From Frondihabitans sp. PAMC 28766 (GTDB lineage Bacteria > Actinomycetota > Actinomycetes > Actinomycetales > Microbacteriaceae): a stretch of DNA of 64,000 nucleotides. The notes under the pieces were generated by a model, which made no database searches, had not been told where the DNA came from, and worked only from the letters and a program-made list of their open reading frames with translations. The stretch spans positions 4,278,001 to 4,342,000 of the forward strand of contig NZ_CP014513.1 in NCBI RefSeq assembly GCF_001577365.1, in the 5' to 3' direction. Of this stretch, positions 1 through 7,921 are shown piece by piece. A program made the position numbers and the translations under genes. The first letter of the stretch is position 1. The number at the start of each line of letters is the position of its first letter.

Positions 1-548
1 AAGCCCCAGGCGAGCAGGAAGACGAGAACGGGCGGCCACACGAGGTAGAACTGCTCTTCCATCGCGAGGCTCCAGCTCGGAGCGAAGATGCCCTGCGAGA
101 CGTGGCCGAATGCGCGGGCGAAGTTGCCCGTGTAGGTGAGGGCGATGAGCGCGGCACCTCCGGCCGAGAGGTTCTTGGTCGTGCCGTCTTCGCCGACGAG
201 GAACCAGAGGGAGGCGCCGACCGCCACCACGGCGATCAAGGTGGGGTACAGCCGAAGGACGCGTCGCGCCCAGAAGCGTCCGAGCTTGATGGTGTTCGTG
301 CGCGAGTGCTCTTTGAGCAGCAGCGACGTGATCAGGTAGCCCGAGAGCACGAAGAAGACGTTGACGCCGACGAAGCCGCCCTTGAAGTGCGGCACATGGA
401 AGTGGTAGAGCACGACGCCCAGGATCGCCAGGGTGCGCACCCCGTCGAGAGGGAGCACGCGGCGGGTCGGAGCCGATTGGGCCTCACCGCCCCGGGAGGT
501 CGAGGAGAGGGTCGTGGCGGCCGGCTGGGTCAGGGTCGTCGTTGCCAT
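1..548 (-). CDS. Acyltransferase-3 family membrane protein (OafA/YrhL-like), 3' end cut by window edge
   Basis: An integral-membrane acyltransferase of the kind that O-acylates cell-surface glycans. The visible 182 N-terminal residues start at an ATG and begin with a Ser/Thr-rich tail of about 30 residues. The first membrane helix holds the family's His motif (VLYHFH, residues 47-51 region), followed by NVFFVLSGYLIT (63-74), FWARRVLRLYP (92-102) and a WSLAMEEQFYLVWP block near the cut. These are the classical acyltransferase-3 signatures. The acyl acceptor cannot be told from sequence, and no polysaccharide genes are visible nearby. The frame is open to base 1, so the gene continues outside the window. 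Confidence 0.9.
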   Translation of the reverse strand, partial: MATTTLTQPAATTLSSTSRGGEAQSAPTRRVLPLDGVRTLAILGVVLYHFHVPHFKGGFVGVNVFFVLSGYLITSLLLKEHSRTNTIKLGRFWARRVLRLYPTLIAVVAVGASLWFLVGEDGTTKNLSAGGAALIALTYTGNFARAFGHVSQGIFAPSWSLAMEEQFYLVWPPVLVFLLAWG

Positions 549-776
549 TCCGTTATACAACTCCCCTCACATTGGCGAAAGTGAAGCACTTCCTATGAGA
601 AGTCTGTGGCCCCGCCCTGCCGCTCACTCCCAGTCAGCCAGGTTCTCGCGGAAGGTCGAGCCCGGACTGCTGCGGCGGATGAGCCCCGCGGCGCCGCAGT
701 TCCGAGCTCAGCCCGTCGGTCACCTCAGCGAGGCTCCGGCGGGTCAGCTCGTTCTCGATCCTCTGGATCGTCTGTG

Positions 777-1304
777 TCAGATCGGCCGGGCCGGGGCGCC
801 GGCGACGGTCGTGCCGGGCTCGACGTCGCGTGTGACCACCGAGTTCGCGCCCACTCGCGCGTCGTCCCCGACGGTGATGGCCCCCAGGATCGCGGCCCCG
901 GCCCCGACCACCACGCCGTCGCCGAGGGTGGGGTGGCGCCGCCCCGCGAGGCCCACGCCGCGCCCGCCGAGCGTCACCCCGTGATAGATCAGCACGTCGT
1001 CGCCGATGACTGCTGTCTCGCCGATGACGACGCCCATGCCGTGGTCGATGAAGAGGCGCTGCCCGATCCGGGCGCCCGGGTGGATCTCGACCCCGGTCGC
1101 GCTGCGGGTCAGCTGCGAGAAGATGCGAGCGAGAAGACGGGAGCCGACGAACGGCTGCCGCCGCCAGAGCCGGCTGGTGACGCGGTACATCCAGACGGCG
1201 TGGAGCCCGGAGTAGACGAGGGCGATCTCGACCGACGAACGGGCCGCGGGATCCTGCCGCTGGGCGGTTCGGATGTCGTCGCGCAGTCGCGCCAGGAGTC
1301 GCAC
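777..1304 (-). CDS. cysE: Serine O-acetyltransferase
   Basis: Makes O-acetylserine from serine and acetyl-CoA, the first step of cysteine synthesis; cytosolic. The 175-residue frame has an N-terminal helical part (1-75) and left-handed beta-helix hexapeptide repeats (80-165) with the conserved [13 protein letters not shown] and YHGVTLGG blocks, and ends in AGAPARP. No cysK is adjacent. Oddly, high-GC3 coding character continues for about 50 codons past the apparent stop in another frame (reading [15 protein letters not shown] and so on). The natural C-terminus may therefore be longer, with a base lost in the CCGG-rich stretch at about 780-790. The start is ATG. Confidence 0.9.
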   Translation of the reverse strand: MRLLARLRDDIRTAQRQDPAARSSVEIALVYSGLHAVWMYRVTSRLWRRQPFVGSRLLARIFSQLTRSATGVEIHPGARIGQRLFIDHGMGVVIGETAVIGDDVLIYHGVTLGGRGVGLAGRRHPTLGDGVVVGAGAAILGAITVGDDARVGANSVVTRDVEPGTTVAGAPARPI

Positions 1305-1373
1305 CGGACGATTCTAGAGGCGCGGGTCCGGGCCTCGGCGGTTCATGACGGCCAGCGACCCGCAGTGCACGGG

Positions 1374-1856
1374 CTAGAGGGTGGCGAAGGAGGCGATCTG
1401 CACGTCGAGGTCGACGATCAGCGAGAGCATGCGACCGTCTTTGAGGGTGCGGAACTCGTACTGGTGGTCGCCGATCTCCTGCGGCTCGGCCCACGCGAGG
1501 GCGAGGCGGCTGCGGTGGTCGAGACCGGAGTGGATCGCGAGCCAGCGGATGACGGCGGCGCGCTCGTCACGGACGGCGCGGGTGTGGAGTGCGCGGCGGC
1601 GGCTGACGAGGGCTGCCACGACGGTGAAGGCGACCGTGGCGAGGAAGACGACGAGCTTGAGGGCGCCGTCGAGCGGCAGAAGGGCCGAGATGATCATCGA
1701 CTGCACGGCGACGAGCAGCAGAGTGGAGTCGATCATCGAGTAGCGACGCATCGGAAGACCACGGCCGTTGCCGCAGCGGAGGGTCTCGCAGGGCAGCTCG
1801 ATGTCGCGGAGCGCGTCGGTGGCCGCTGCAGATGCGGCTGGATTGATGATTGTCAC
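1374..1856 (-). CDS. Small membrane protein of unknown function
   Basis: I do not recognise this 160-residue protein. The GTG start at 1856 is preferred because AGGGGAG lies about 10 nt upstream; a TTG 14 codons earlier lacks a good ribosome site. Two adjacent hydrophobic segments (about residues 40-85, separated by LPLDGA) suggest a membrane hairpin. A basic, Arg-rich stretch and a soluble C-terminal domain of about 70 residues follow, ending in VDLDVQIASFATL. It sits alone between cysE and the DUF4265 gene on the same strand. Confidence 0.65.
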   Translation of the reverse strand: MTIINPAASAAATDALRDIELPCETLRCGNGRGLPMRRYSMIDSTLLLVAVQSMIISALLPLDGALKLVVFLATVAFTVVAALVSRRRALHTRAVRDERAAVIRWLAIHSGLDHRSRLALAWAEPQEIGDHQYEFRTLKDGRMLSLIVDLDVQIASFATL

Positions 1857-1987
1857 GATCAGGATCTCCCCTGGCCCGACCCTCGGGCACGTCTTCAATG
1901 GTGGCGGGACGTGCGCGAAGACGGGGAGCCCCCGTCCGGGGCGCCGTTACCCCAGTTCAGGGGCAGTTTAGCGCGTCTTGGGGGTGA

Positions 1988-2446
1988 TCAGTGCGCGGAC
2001 GCGCTATCGGGGTACGTCCGGGGGTCCTCGAATTCGAGGACACCGCGAGCTGCAGCCTCCGCGAGTGCCGCGTGCACGGTCTCGACGTGCGCCTCGGGAG
2101 GGACGTCGAGGGCCCATAGGGCCGGGAAGCTCGTGGGCACCACGTCGGCGCCCAGCTGGCGGAGGCGCTCGACGACAGGCCGAACCGGCTCATCGCCTTC
2201 GAGCGTGATGAAGCGGAAGGTCGCGTGCCCGCCGCGCCGCGTCCTGCCCTCGAACCGCAGGATGCCGTCGGGGCCGGGCGAGGTCAGTGCCGTGTCGCCC
2301 CGAGACAGGTCGAGCGCGAAGACGGGGATGCTCTCGACGACCGCCGTGTCGCCCTCCTCACGCCAGGAGTCGAGAGTCTCGACGGCCACCGGCGGCCAGC
2401 CGTCGACGACCTCGAGAGGAACGTCGATGCGGACGGATTCGGCCAT
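1988..2446 (-). CDS. DUF4265 domain protein
   Basis: A 152-residue soluble protein matching the DUF4265 pattern. It has GWPPVAVETLD near the N-terminus, then IPVFALDLSRGDTAL, then a G-H-A-T-F-R strand replacing the usual STxR, and a C-terminal region discussing neither metal nor catalytic residues I can name. The biochemical role of this family is unknown. The ATG at 2446 fits the domain start. It is divergent from the NUDIX gene with a 42-bp gap, so the two promoters must overlap. Confidence 0.75.
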   Translation of the reverse strand: MAESVRIDVPLEVVDGWPPVAVETLDSWREEGDTAVVESIPVFALDLSRGDTALTSPGPDGILRFEGRTRRGGHATFRFITLEGDEPVRPVVERLRQLGADVVPTSFPALWALDVPPEAHVETVHAALAEAAARGVLEFEDPRTYPDSASAH

Positions 2447-2488
2447 GACTCGAGAGTAGCGCCGAGGTCGCTTTGATACCGTCCCCGT

Positions 2489-2956
2489 ATGCCGACTCCT
2501 GATTTCGTCCTCGACCTCCGCGAGAAGATCGGGCACGACCCCCTCTGGCTGTCGGGCGTCACGGCCGTGGTGATCCGCGGCGACGAGGTGCTGCTCGTCA
2601 AGCGCTCGGACACCGGGGCGTGGACCCCGGTGACAGGAGTCATCGACCCCGGAGAGCAGCCTGCCGTGGCGGGCGCCCGTGAGGTGCTCGAAGAGGCCGA
2701 CATCGTCGCCGTGCCCTCAAGGCTCGCCGCGATCGGCGTGACGGCGCCCGTCACCTACGGCAACGGCGACGTCTCGCAGTACCTCGACCTCACCTTCCGT
2801 TTCGACTACGTCTCCGGCGAGCCCTTCCCGGCCGACGGCGAGAACACCGAGGCCGCCTGGTTCGCCCTCGACGCACTGCCAGAGATGTCGGCCGAGATGA
2901 CGACGCGCCTCGCGAACGCTCTGGCCGAGGGGCCCGCGGCGCGCTTCGAGTTCTGA
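2489..2956 (+). CDS. NUDIX hydrolase
   Basis: Hydrolyses a nucleoside diphosphate linked to another moiety; the substrate is not predictable. In 155 residues the Nudix box runs G50-x5-E56-x7-R64-E65-x2-E68-E69, giving REVLEEADI, in which the usual Gly after EE-x is Asp71. The metal-binding glutamates are all present. The N-terminal 25 residues (FVLDLREKIGHDPLWLSG) resemble the actinobacterial NUDIX subgroup. A GATACC hexamer about 9 nt before the ATG could serve as a -10 box for a near-leaderless transcript. Confidence 0.88.
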   Translation: MPTPDFVLDLREKIGHDPLWLSGVTAVVIRGDEVLLVKRSDTGAWTPVTGVIDPGEQPAVAGAREVLEEADIVAVPSRLAAIGVTAPVTYGNGDVSQYLDLTFRFDYVSGEPFPADGENTEAAWFALDALPEMSAEMTTRLANALAEGPAARFEF

Positions 2957-2974
2957 CAGACCCGCGCGGGCCGC

Positions 2975-3493
2975 TCAGCCCCGCACGTCGTGCAGGTGAT
3001 GCACCGGGTCGTGGGCGAAATAGCGGGCGAGCGACTCGACCGTGAAGGCGCTGCCGTCCGAGCGGAGGCCTGTGCGCCCGAGTCGGTCGGGGTCGACCGC
3101 CGCGAAGGCGTCGGCCACGGCCGTGCCCGCCTGGAGGATCTCGAGGGCGACCGTCTCGGCGTCCTGCGCCGCGTAGTCGTCGTCGATCGCCGTCGCATCC
3201 TGATCCCAGTCGGGGAAGGTCGGGGCGACCTGCGTCAGCATCAGATCGAGGCGGCCTGCGAAGACACGGAAGACGTCGCGCACGTGGGCGCCGTATTCGA
3301 GCGGCGACCACGTGTCGTCGTCGGGCCGCTCTCGGGCGTCCGGCTGCGCCAGGCGATGAGGCCAGCGGGCGGCGTTGGCGCGGACGAGAGCGGGGACGTC
3401 GGCGAATGCGACCGCGGAGGCGTCGAAACCGCAGTCGACACACGGCTTCTCGAGCACCCAGGTCCAGTTCTTCGTGTCGGGGACGATAGGCAT
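2975..3493 (-). CDS. DinB-family protein
   Basis: A 172-residue four-helix-bundle protein of the DinB/maleylpyruvate-isomerase-like superfamily, usually metal-dependent thiol transferases or of unknown role. It has the typical actinobacterial opening TKNWTWVLEKPCxxCGFD with paired cysteines. Histidines lie at the ends of the first, second and last helices (W-P-H-R-L, Y-G-A-H-V-R-D, H-D-P-V-H-H-L-H), the usual metal-ligand positions. It converges on the NUDIX gene with only 18 bp between stops. Confidence 0.8.
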   Translation of the reverse strand: MPIVPDTKNWTWVLEKPCVDCGFDASAVAFADVPALVRANAARWPHRLAQPDARERPDDDTWSPLEYGAHVRDVFRVFAGRLDLMLTQVAPTFPDWDQDATAIDDDYAAQDAETVALEILQAGTAVADAFAAVDPDRLGRTGLRSDGSAFTVESLARYFAHDPVHHLHDVRG

Positions 3494-3594
3494 GCTGCGA
3501 GGCTAGAGCCCGAGCCGCGCGGCCGCCGCCCGCCCCACTGCCAGAGAGCCTCCCGAAACCGCCAACCCCGTGCCGCTCGGGGCGCTAGCGTGGT

Positions 3595-4179
3595 GTGGTG
3601 AAGTCGAAGCCGAAGCGGGGGGCCAAAGCCCTCGAACCCGTCGACCCCGCGCTCGTCGAGGGCCCGGTCGCCGACGGCCTCCTCATCGCACGCTCCGCCG
3701 CCTCGATCGCCGTCGCGAACCGCATCATCGTGCGCGCCCTGCGCGAGAACCGCGACTTCGACCGCGGCGAGACGCAGGACGCCGCCCGCGACGAGCTGGG
3801 CAACCTCATCGCCGAGCAGCAGGAGCTGGCCGAGCGGATGGCCGAGACCCGCACCAAGGCCTCGAAGAGCCGCGGGCGCTCGCGCCACCAGTTCGACTAC
3901 CGCCGCGAAGACGAGCAGCCGCTCGCGCAGCGAGAAGCCATCTACCGCGAGATCGCCACCCGCCTGGCCGCTCTCCGAGACGACGACGGCTACATCGACG
4001 ACATCGCGATGGGGGCGCGCGACCGCGCGTGGAACGACATCGGCGCCACCATCGTGAACCGAGTCGCAGCAGCGACCGTCGTGCCCGACCGCACGTACGA
4101 CGAGCACCGCGACGAACGCCTCCGCGAGCTGCTCGACATCGACTTCCGCGCTCTGGCCGAAGCCGACCGCGCAAAGTAG
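3595..4179 (+). CDS. Conserved actinobacterial protein of unknown function
   Basis: A 194-residue hydrophilic, charged protein with long predicted helices, no signal peptide and no membrane segment. I cannot assign a domain. Tandem GTG codons at 3595 and 3598 give two possible starts one codon apart. Notable stretches are DGLLIARSAASIAVANRIIVRAL (about 27-49), a Glu/Gln-rich coiled-coil-like segment (67-90) and a Lys/Arg-rich patch RTKASKSRGRSRHQFDYRRED. High GC3 and the absence of a competing frame support it as real. Confidence 0.6.
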   Translation: MVKSKPKRGAKALEPVDPALVEGPVADGLLIARSAASIAVANRIIVRALRENRDFDRGETQDAARDELGNLIAEQQELAERMAETRTKASKSRGRSRHQFDYRREDEQPLAQREAIYREIATRLAALRDDDGYIDDIAMGARDRAWNDIGATIVNRVAAATVVPDRTYDEHRDERLRELLDIDFRALAEADRAK

Positions 4180-4279
4180 TCCGGGTCGGGAATAGGGCAG
4201 CCGCACCGGGGCTTGACCCCACTGGTCGTCCAGCGTTGCACGCCCCGTGTTCCCTCCCGCTTCACATCGTCAGGACGCA

Positions 4280-5825
4280 ATGACCTCCACGACCTCAGCA
4301 TCTCCCGCGACCGGCTCCCTGCCGGCACGCGCGGCTCCGCTCCCCGCGACCACAAGTGGCTCGTCCTCGCCGTCGTCGGCCTGGCCCAGCTGATGGTGGT
4401 GCTCGACGGCACCATCGTCAACATCGCTCTGCCAGCGCGCAGGCCGACCTCGGCTTCACCAACGACAACCGCCAGTGGGTCGTCACGGCCTACTCGCTCG
4501 CCTTCGGCAGCCTGCTGCTGCTCGGCGGCCGCCTCTCGGACATCTTCGGTCGTAAGAACACCTTCATCATCGGGCTGATCGGCTTCGCCGTCGTCTCCGC
4601 CATCGGCGGTGCCTCGCAGTCGTTCGGCATGCTCGTGACCGCGCGCGCCTTTCAGGGAGCCTTCGGCGCCCTCCTCGCCCCGGCCGCCCTCGGTATCCTG
4701 ACGACCACGTTCTCGACACCGAAAGATCGAAGCAAGGCGTTCGCCATCTTCGGCACCATCGCGGGCTCCGGCGCCGCGGTCGGCCTGCTGCTCGGCGGCG
4801 TCCTCACCGAGTACACCTCGTGGCGCTTCTGCCTCTTCGTGAACGTCGTCTTCGCCGTGGTCGCCCTCGTCGGCGCCCTCGTCTTCCTCAAGGCGAAAGC
4901 CGTCGGCGGAGTCCAGCACCACGTCGACATCCCCGGAACCATCACCGTGACCGCCGGGCTCGTCGGCATCGTCTACGGCTTCTCGAACGCCGAGACCAAC
5001 AGCTGGACCGACCCGATCACGATCATCTGCCTCGCCGCCGGCGTCGTCCTGCTCGCCGTGTTCGTCGTGCTGCAGACGCGGGTGGCACACCCGCTGCTGC
5101 CCATGCGCGTCATCCTCAACCGCGACCGCGGCGGGTCCTACCTGGTCATCGCCCTGGCCGGCATCGGCATCTTCGGCGTCTTCCTCTTCCTCACGTACTA
5201 CCTCGAGCTCACCCTCGGGTACTCGTCGCTGAAGACGGGCATCGCGTTCCTGCCGCTGCCGCTGTCGATCATGCTCTCGTCGAACGTGTTCGGCAGCCGC
5301 CTGCTGCCCCGCGTCGGCCCCCGCATCCTGATCGTCATCGGCGCACTGCTCGGTGCCGTCGGCCTCGCCTGGCTCAGCCAGATCGCGCTCGACTCGCTCT
5401 ATGCGACGGCGGTGCTGCCCGGCCTCATCCTGATGGGCCTCGGCATGGGCCTCATCTTCTCGTCGGCGATCAACACGGCCACCTCGGGTGTCGCCCGCGA
5501 AGACGCCGGAGTCGCCTCCGCGACGGTCAACACGATGCAGCAGATCGGCGGGTCGATCGGCACCGCGCTGCTCTCGACGTTGTCGGCCAGCGCGGTGACG
5601 GCGTACATCACCTCGCACGGCACGACCAAGCTCGACCAGGCCAACGCTGTGCTCTCGGGCTACCACCTCGCGTTCTACGTCTCGACCGGCGTCTTCGTGG
5701 TCATCGCGATCGCCGGCGGCACGATCATCGACCGCCACTCGGTGCGCCTGCGCAAGATGGCCGCGGCCAAAAACCTGACGGGTGCCGTCACCGGCCCGAT
5801 CGAGGTTCCGGCGGGCGCGCACTGA
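4280..5825 (+). pseudogene. DHA2/EmrB-QacA-type MFS efflux transporter, broken by two single-base deletions
   Basis: A proton-driven drug or metabolite exporter with 14 expected helices. The reading is split over three frames. From ATG 4280 it runs MTSTTSASPATGSLPARAAPLP, shifts at the CCCC run 4342-4345 to RDHKWLVLAVVGLAQLMVVLDGT, and shifts again at CC 4432-4433 to SAQADLGFTNDNRQWVV. It is then uninterrupted to 5825. Adding one C at each point restores a 515-residue protein with the DHA2 LDGTIVNIALP motif and the GGRLSDIFGRK loop. Both breaks fall in C runs, so an assembly error is at least as likely as true loss. Confidence 0.85.
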
Positions 5826-5848
5826 TCGACTAGGGCTTCAGAGGCCGT

Positions 5849-5903
5849 GAGACCTCAGAGAGTGCCGCTCCGGCCCGCCGGAAACCGCGTTCTCTGAGGT
5901 CTC
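5849..5903. terminator. Inverted repeat between convergent genes
   Basis: Perfect 13-bp arms (GAGACCTCAGAGA at 5849-5861 and its complement at 5891-5903) enclose a 29-bp loop. It lies between the convergent MFS and TetR genes, where a bidirectional terminator is expected. There is no T tract. Confidence 0.55.
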
Positions 5904-5988
5904 GCTCGTCTGGGTCCCACTCGTCTGGGTCTCACTCGTGGCGGGTCTCACGCGTGGCAGGTCTCACGCGTGGCGGGTCTCACGCGTC
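5896..5988. repeat. 15/16-bp degenerate tandem repeat
   Basis: About six units of a 15- to 16-bp motif built around GGGTCTCACTCGT, drifting to GGCGGGTCTCACGCGT. The array begins in the right arm of the preceding inverted repeat and runs to the 3' end of the TetR gene, where it either encodes its last residues or lies just past the stop, depending on the frame used. Confidence 0.7.
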
Positions 5989-6539
5989 CGGCGCGGTGAG
6001 CAAGCCGTCGAGCAGGGCGGCAAGGTACGCGTCGGGGGCCGTGGTGCCGCTGACACGGACGGCGTAGGCCGCACCGCAGACGAGGGCCATGGCATCCTGG
6101 GCCCCAGCGGCGAACGGATGTGCGACGAGGCTCCTACCCGGTCGAGCAGCACGGCGAACGCGTCGATGAGATCGCGGCGCCTCGCCTTCGTGGTGTCGAG
6201 CGCAGGATCCGACGTGGTCGCCACACGCGCGAAAGCCACGTCGTCGACGTACACGCGCATCGCGACCGCCAGGAAGCCGCGCAGGGCCCCGGCCGCGTCG
6301 GCCTCCCCCGCCGCGTCCGTGGCACGCTGCGTCAGGTCGTCGAACCGCCCTTCGACGAGTGTCTCGACGAGAGCCTCGGTCGTCGGGAAGTGCCGGTACA
6401 CCGTGCCCACTCCCACGTCGGCCCGCCGCGCGACGGCGTTCAACTGCAGCGGGAGGCCCTCGTCGGCAAGCGACCGGGCAGCGGCGAGAATGCCGTCGCG
6501 ATTGCGGGCGGCATCTCGGCGGAGCGGGGCGGGCGTCAT
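5964..6539 (-). CDS. TetR-family regulator, C-terminus frameshifted
   Basis: A DNA-binding repressor with its N-terminal helix-turn-helix at residues 15-60 (LNAVARRADVGVGTVYRHFPTTEALVE). The observed frame is 191 residues, but its last 45 are Pro/Arg/Ser-rich and out of character. A shift at the GGGCCCC run (6099-6105) switches to QDAMALVCGAAYAVRVSG and stops at 5980, giving a normal 186-residue TetR. It is divergent from the esterase gene and probably represses it through the palindrome at 6569-6580. The ATG start is at 6539. Confidence 0.85.
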   Translation of the reverse strand: MTPAPLRRDAARNRDGILAAARSLADEGLPLQLNAVARRADVGVGTVYRHFPTTEALVETLVEGRFDDLTQRATDAAGEADAAGALRGFLAVAMRVYVDDVAFARVATTSDPALDTTKARRRDLIDAFAVLLDRVGASSHIRSPLGPRMPWPSSAVRPTPSVSAAPRPPTRTLPPCSTACSPRRTRETRHA

Positions 6540-6568
6540 GGCGACATCCTATTGTGTGCGGATCAGTC

Positions 6569-6580
6569 ATCCGATCGGAT
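6569..6580. promoter_or_regulatory. Predicted TetR operator
   Basis: Perfect 12-bp palindrome ATCCGATCGGAT in the 72-bp gap between the divergent TetR and esterase genes. Further ATCCG and CGGAT half-sites follow at about 6586 and 6606, running up to the esterase start. Confidence 0.6.
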
Positions 6581-6611
6581 ACTCCATCCGTTTAGATGTT
6601 ATGGTCGGATC

Positions 6612-7460
6612 ATGACCTCGAAGCGCACGATCGACGCCGCCGGCAAGCGCCGCACCTACCGCCTGACCCTGCCGCCCGATGCGACACCGAGCGCCGGTGC
6701 GTCGCTGCTGTTGCTGTTCCACGGCTCGAACCAGACGGCCGCCTCACTCGAGACGTTCACAGGAGGCACGCTCGAGGGGCTCGCTGCCGCGGACGGCGTT
6801 GTCGTCGCCTCCCTCGACGGCTACAAGCGCAACTGGAACGACGCGCGCGAGCACTCGACCTTCCCCGCACGACTCGAGGGTTACGACGACGTCGCTTTCG
6901 CCGTGGCGGTCATCGACGAGCTCGCCGCCGACTACGCGATCGACACGTCACGCGTGTTCGCTGCCGGCTTCTCGAACGGCGGCGCTCTGGCCATCCGTCT
7001 GGCGCACGAGATCCCCGATCGGCTCGCGGGTGTCGGCATCCTGTCGGCCACCATGCCGGTCGCCCACAACTTCGCCGTCTCGCGCGACCTCGAACTGCCC
7101 CTGCCCGTGATCCAGTTCCACGGCACGCACGACCGCCTCGTGCCGTACAGCGGCGGAATGGCCTCGCTCTGGGGCCTGAAGCCGCGCGGGCTGGGAGTGT
7201 CGGCGCGTGACACAGCGGCCTACTTCGCCGGCCGCAACGGAATCTCGACACCGCCGGTCGAGACTGCGGCGACGACGGGCAGGCCGCAGGTGACGCGGCT
7301 CGACTACTCCGCGCCCGGCCACGCGCCCGTGCGGCTCGTCACCGTCGAGGGCGGCGGCCACACGATCCCCGGGCCGAAGCGGGCGCCGCGCATCATGGGC
7401 GCAACGGTCACCTCCTTCAGCGCCGCCGACGAGCTCGCCGCCTTCTTCGGCCTGCGCTGA
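6612..7460 (+). CDS. LpqC/polyhydroxybutyrate-depolymerase-like alpha/beta-hydrolase
   Basis: An esterase of the PHB depolymerase/feruloyl-esterase type. In 282 residues: LLLLFHGSNQTAAS forms the oxyanion region, GFSNGG carries the nucleophile Ser121, FHGTHDRLVPYSGG supplies the acid, and GGGHTIPG the His. No convincing signal peptide is seen, so it appears cytosolic, unlike secreted relatives. The ATG at 6612 fits the family start; a longer upstream open frame runs through the operator and over the TetR gene and is rejected. Control by the divergent TetR is likely. Confidence 0.85.
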   Translation: MTSKRTIDAAGKRRTYRLTLPPDATPSAGASLLLLFHGSNQTAASLETFTGGTLEGLAAADGVVVASLDGYKRNWNDAREHSTFPARLEGYDDVAFAVAVIDELAADYAIDTSRVFAAGFSNGGALAIRLAHEIPDRLAGVGILSATMPVAHNFAVSRDLELPLPVIQFHGTHDRLVPYSGGMASLWGLKPRGLGVSARDTAAYFAGRNGISTPPVETAATTGRPQVTRLDYSAPGHAPVRLVTVEGGGHTIPGPKRAPRIMGATVTSFSAADELAAFFGLR

Positions 7461-7500
7461 GCCTGAGCCCGCGGGGGCGGCCCCACCCCCCGCGCATCAG

Positions 7501-7594
7501 CCCCGTTGGCGAAACCGGAAATTGCGCGAGCTGCTGCTGCACCCCCTCGCGCCGAGCTCGTGACGGGCGCGGATCTCCGGTTCTACGAACGGGG
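7501..7594. repeat. Palindromic element family A, copy 1
   Basis: Left arm CCCCGTTGGCGAAACCGGA; the complement of the right arm reads CCCCGTTCGTAGAACCGGA. The arms flank a loop of about 50 bp. Related copies lie at 7667, 21682 and 24959. Confidence 0.75.
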
Positions 7595-7666
7595 GCCGGG
7601 CCGTGCTCGCCCCGCGGCGTGGCAGAGGGCGCTGTCCCTGCCGTGCGGCGCCAGCGGGCCACCCCC

Positions 7667-7753
7667 GTCGGCACAACAGGAGTCTCCGCAGCGGGCGGTC
7701 GCAGAACCGGCTCGCCCGGCCGCCAGGGCAGCAGAACTCCGGTTTCACCAACC
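7667..7753. repeat. Palindromic element family A, copy 2
   Basis: Left arm GTCGGCACAACAGGAGTCT; the complement of the right arm reads GGTTGGTGAAACCGGAGTT. It lies only 72 bp from copy 1, in the same convergent gap. Confidence 0.7.
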
Positions 7754-7921
7754 AGGCCGCACCGCCGAGGCCCGGCCGACGCCCGACAGGCAGGCAAGTG
7801 GGCGGGCAAGCGGGCAGGCAGGCAGGCGGACGCGCGCGCCCCGGCAGAAGAAGGGCGGCCCGCCCGGAGCCGTTGCAGGGGCTCCGGGCGAACCGCCCCG
7901 GTCTGTAGCTGTGCCGAAGAC

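Larger units (their letters stand above)
7461..7921. other. 460-bp gene-free gap filled with palindromes and G+C repeats
   Basis: This lies between the convergent esterase and glpD genes (taking glpD's restored stop). It contains two copies of the GTTGGC/ACCGGAGAT palindrome family (7501-7594 and 7667-7753) and a short GGCAGGCAAGCGGG-type tandem stretch (about 7790-7830). Open frames here are Pro/Arg/Ala-rich and not credible as genes. Confidence 0.7.

Noticed and set aside
606..2459. Long plus-strand frame over cysE, the small membrane protein and DUF4265
   Set aside because: Antisense shadow of three genes with better codon use and recognisable products.
3990..5822. 610-codon minus-strand frame opposite the MFS transporter
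   Set aside because: Asp/Glu/Arg/Gly-rich without domain features; the plus strand encodes clear membrane helices.
7417..7921. GlpD C-terminal extension of about 168 residues
   Set aside because: The extra residues are translated from intergenic palindromes and G+C repeats, and a one-base correction gives a stop at the expected family length.
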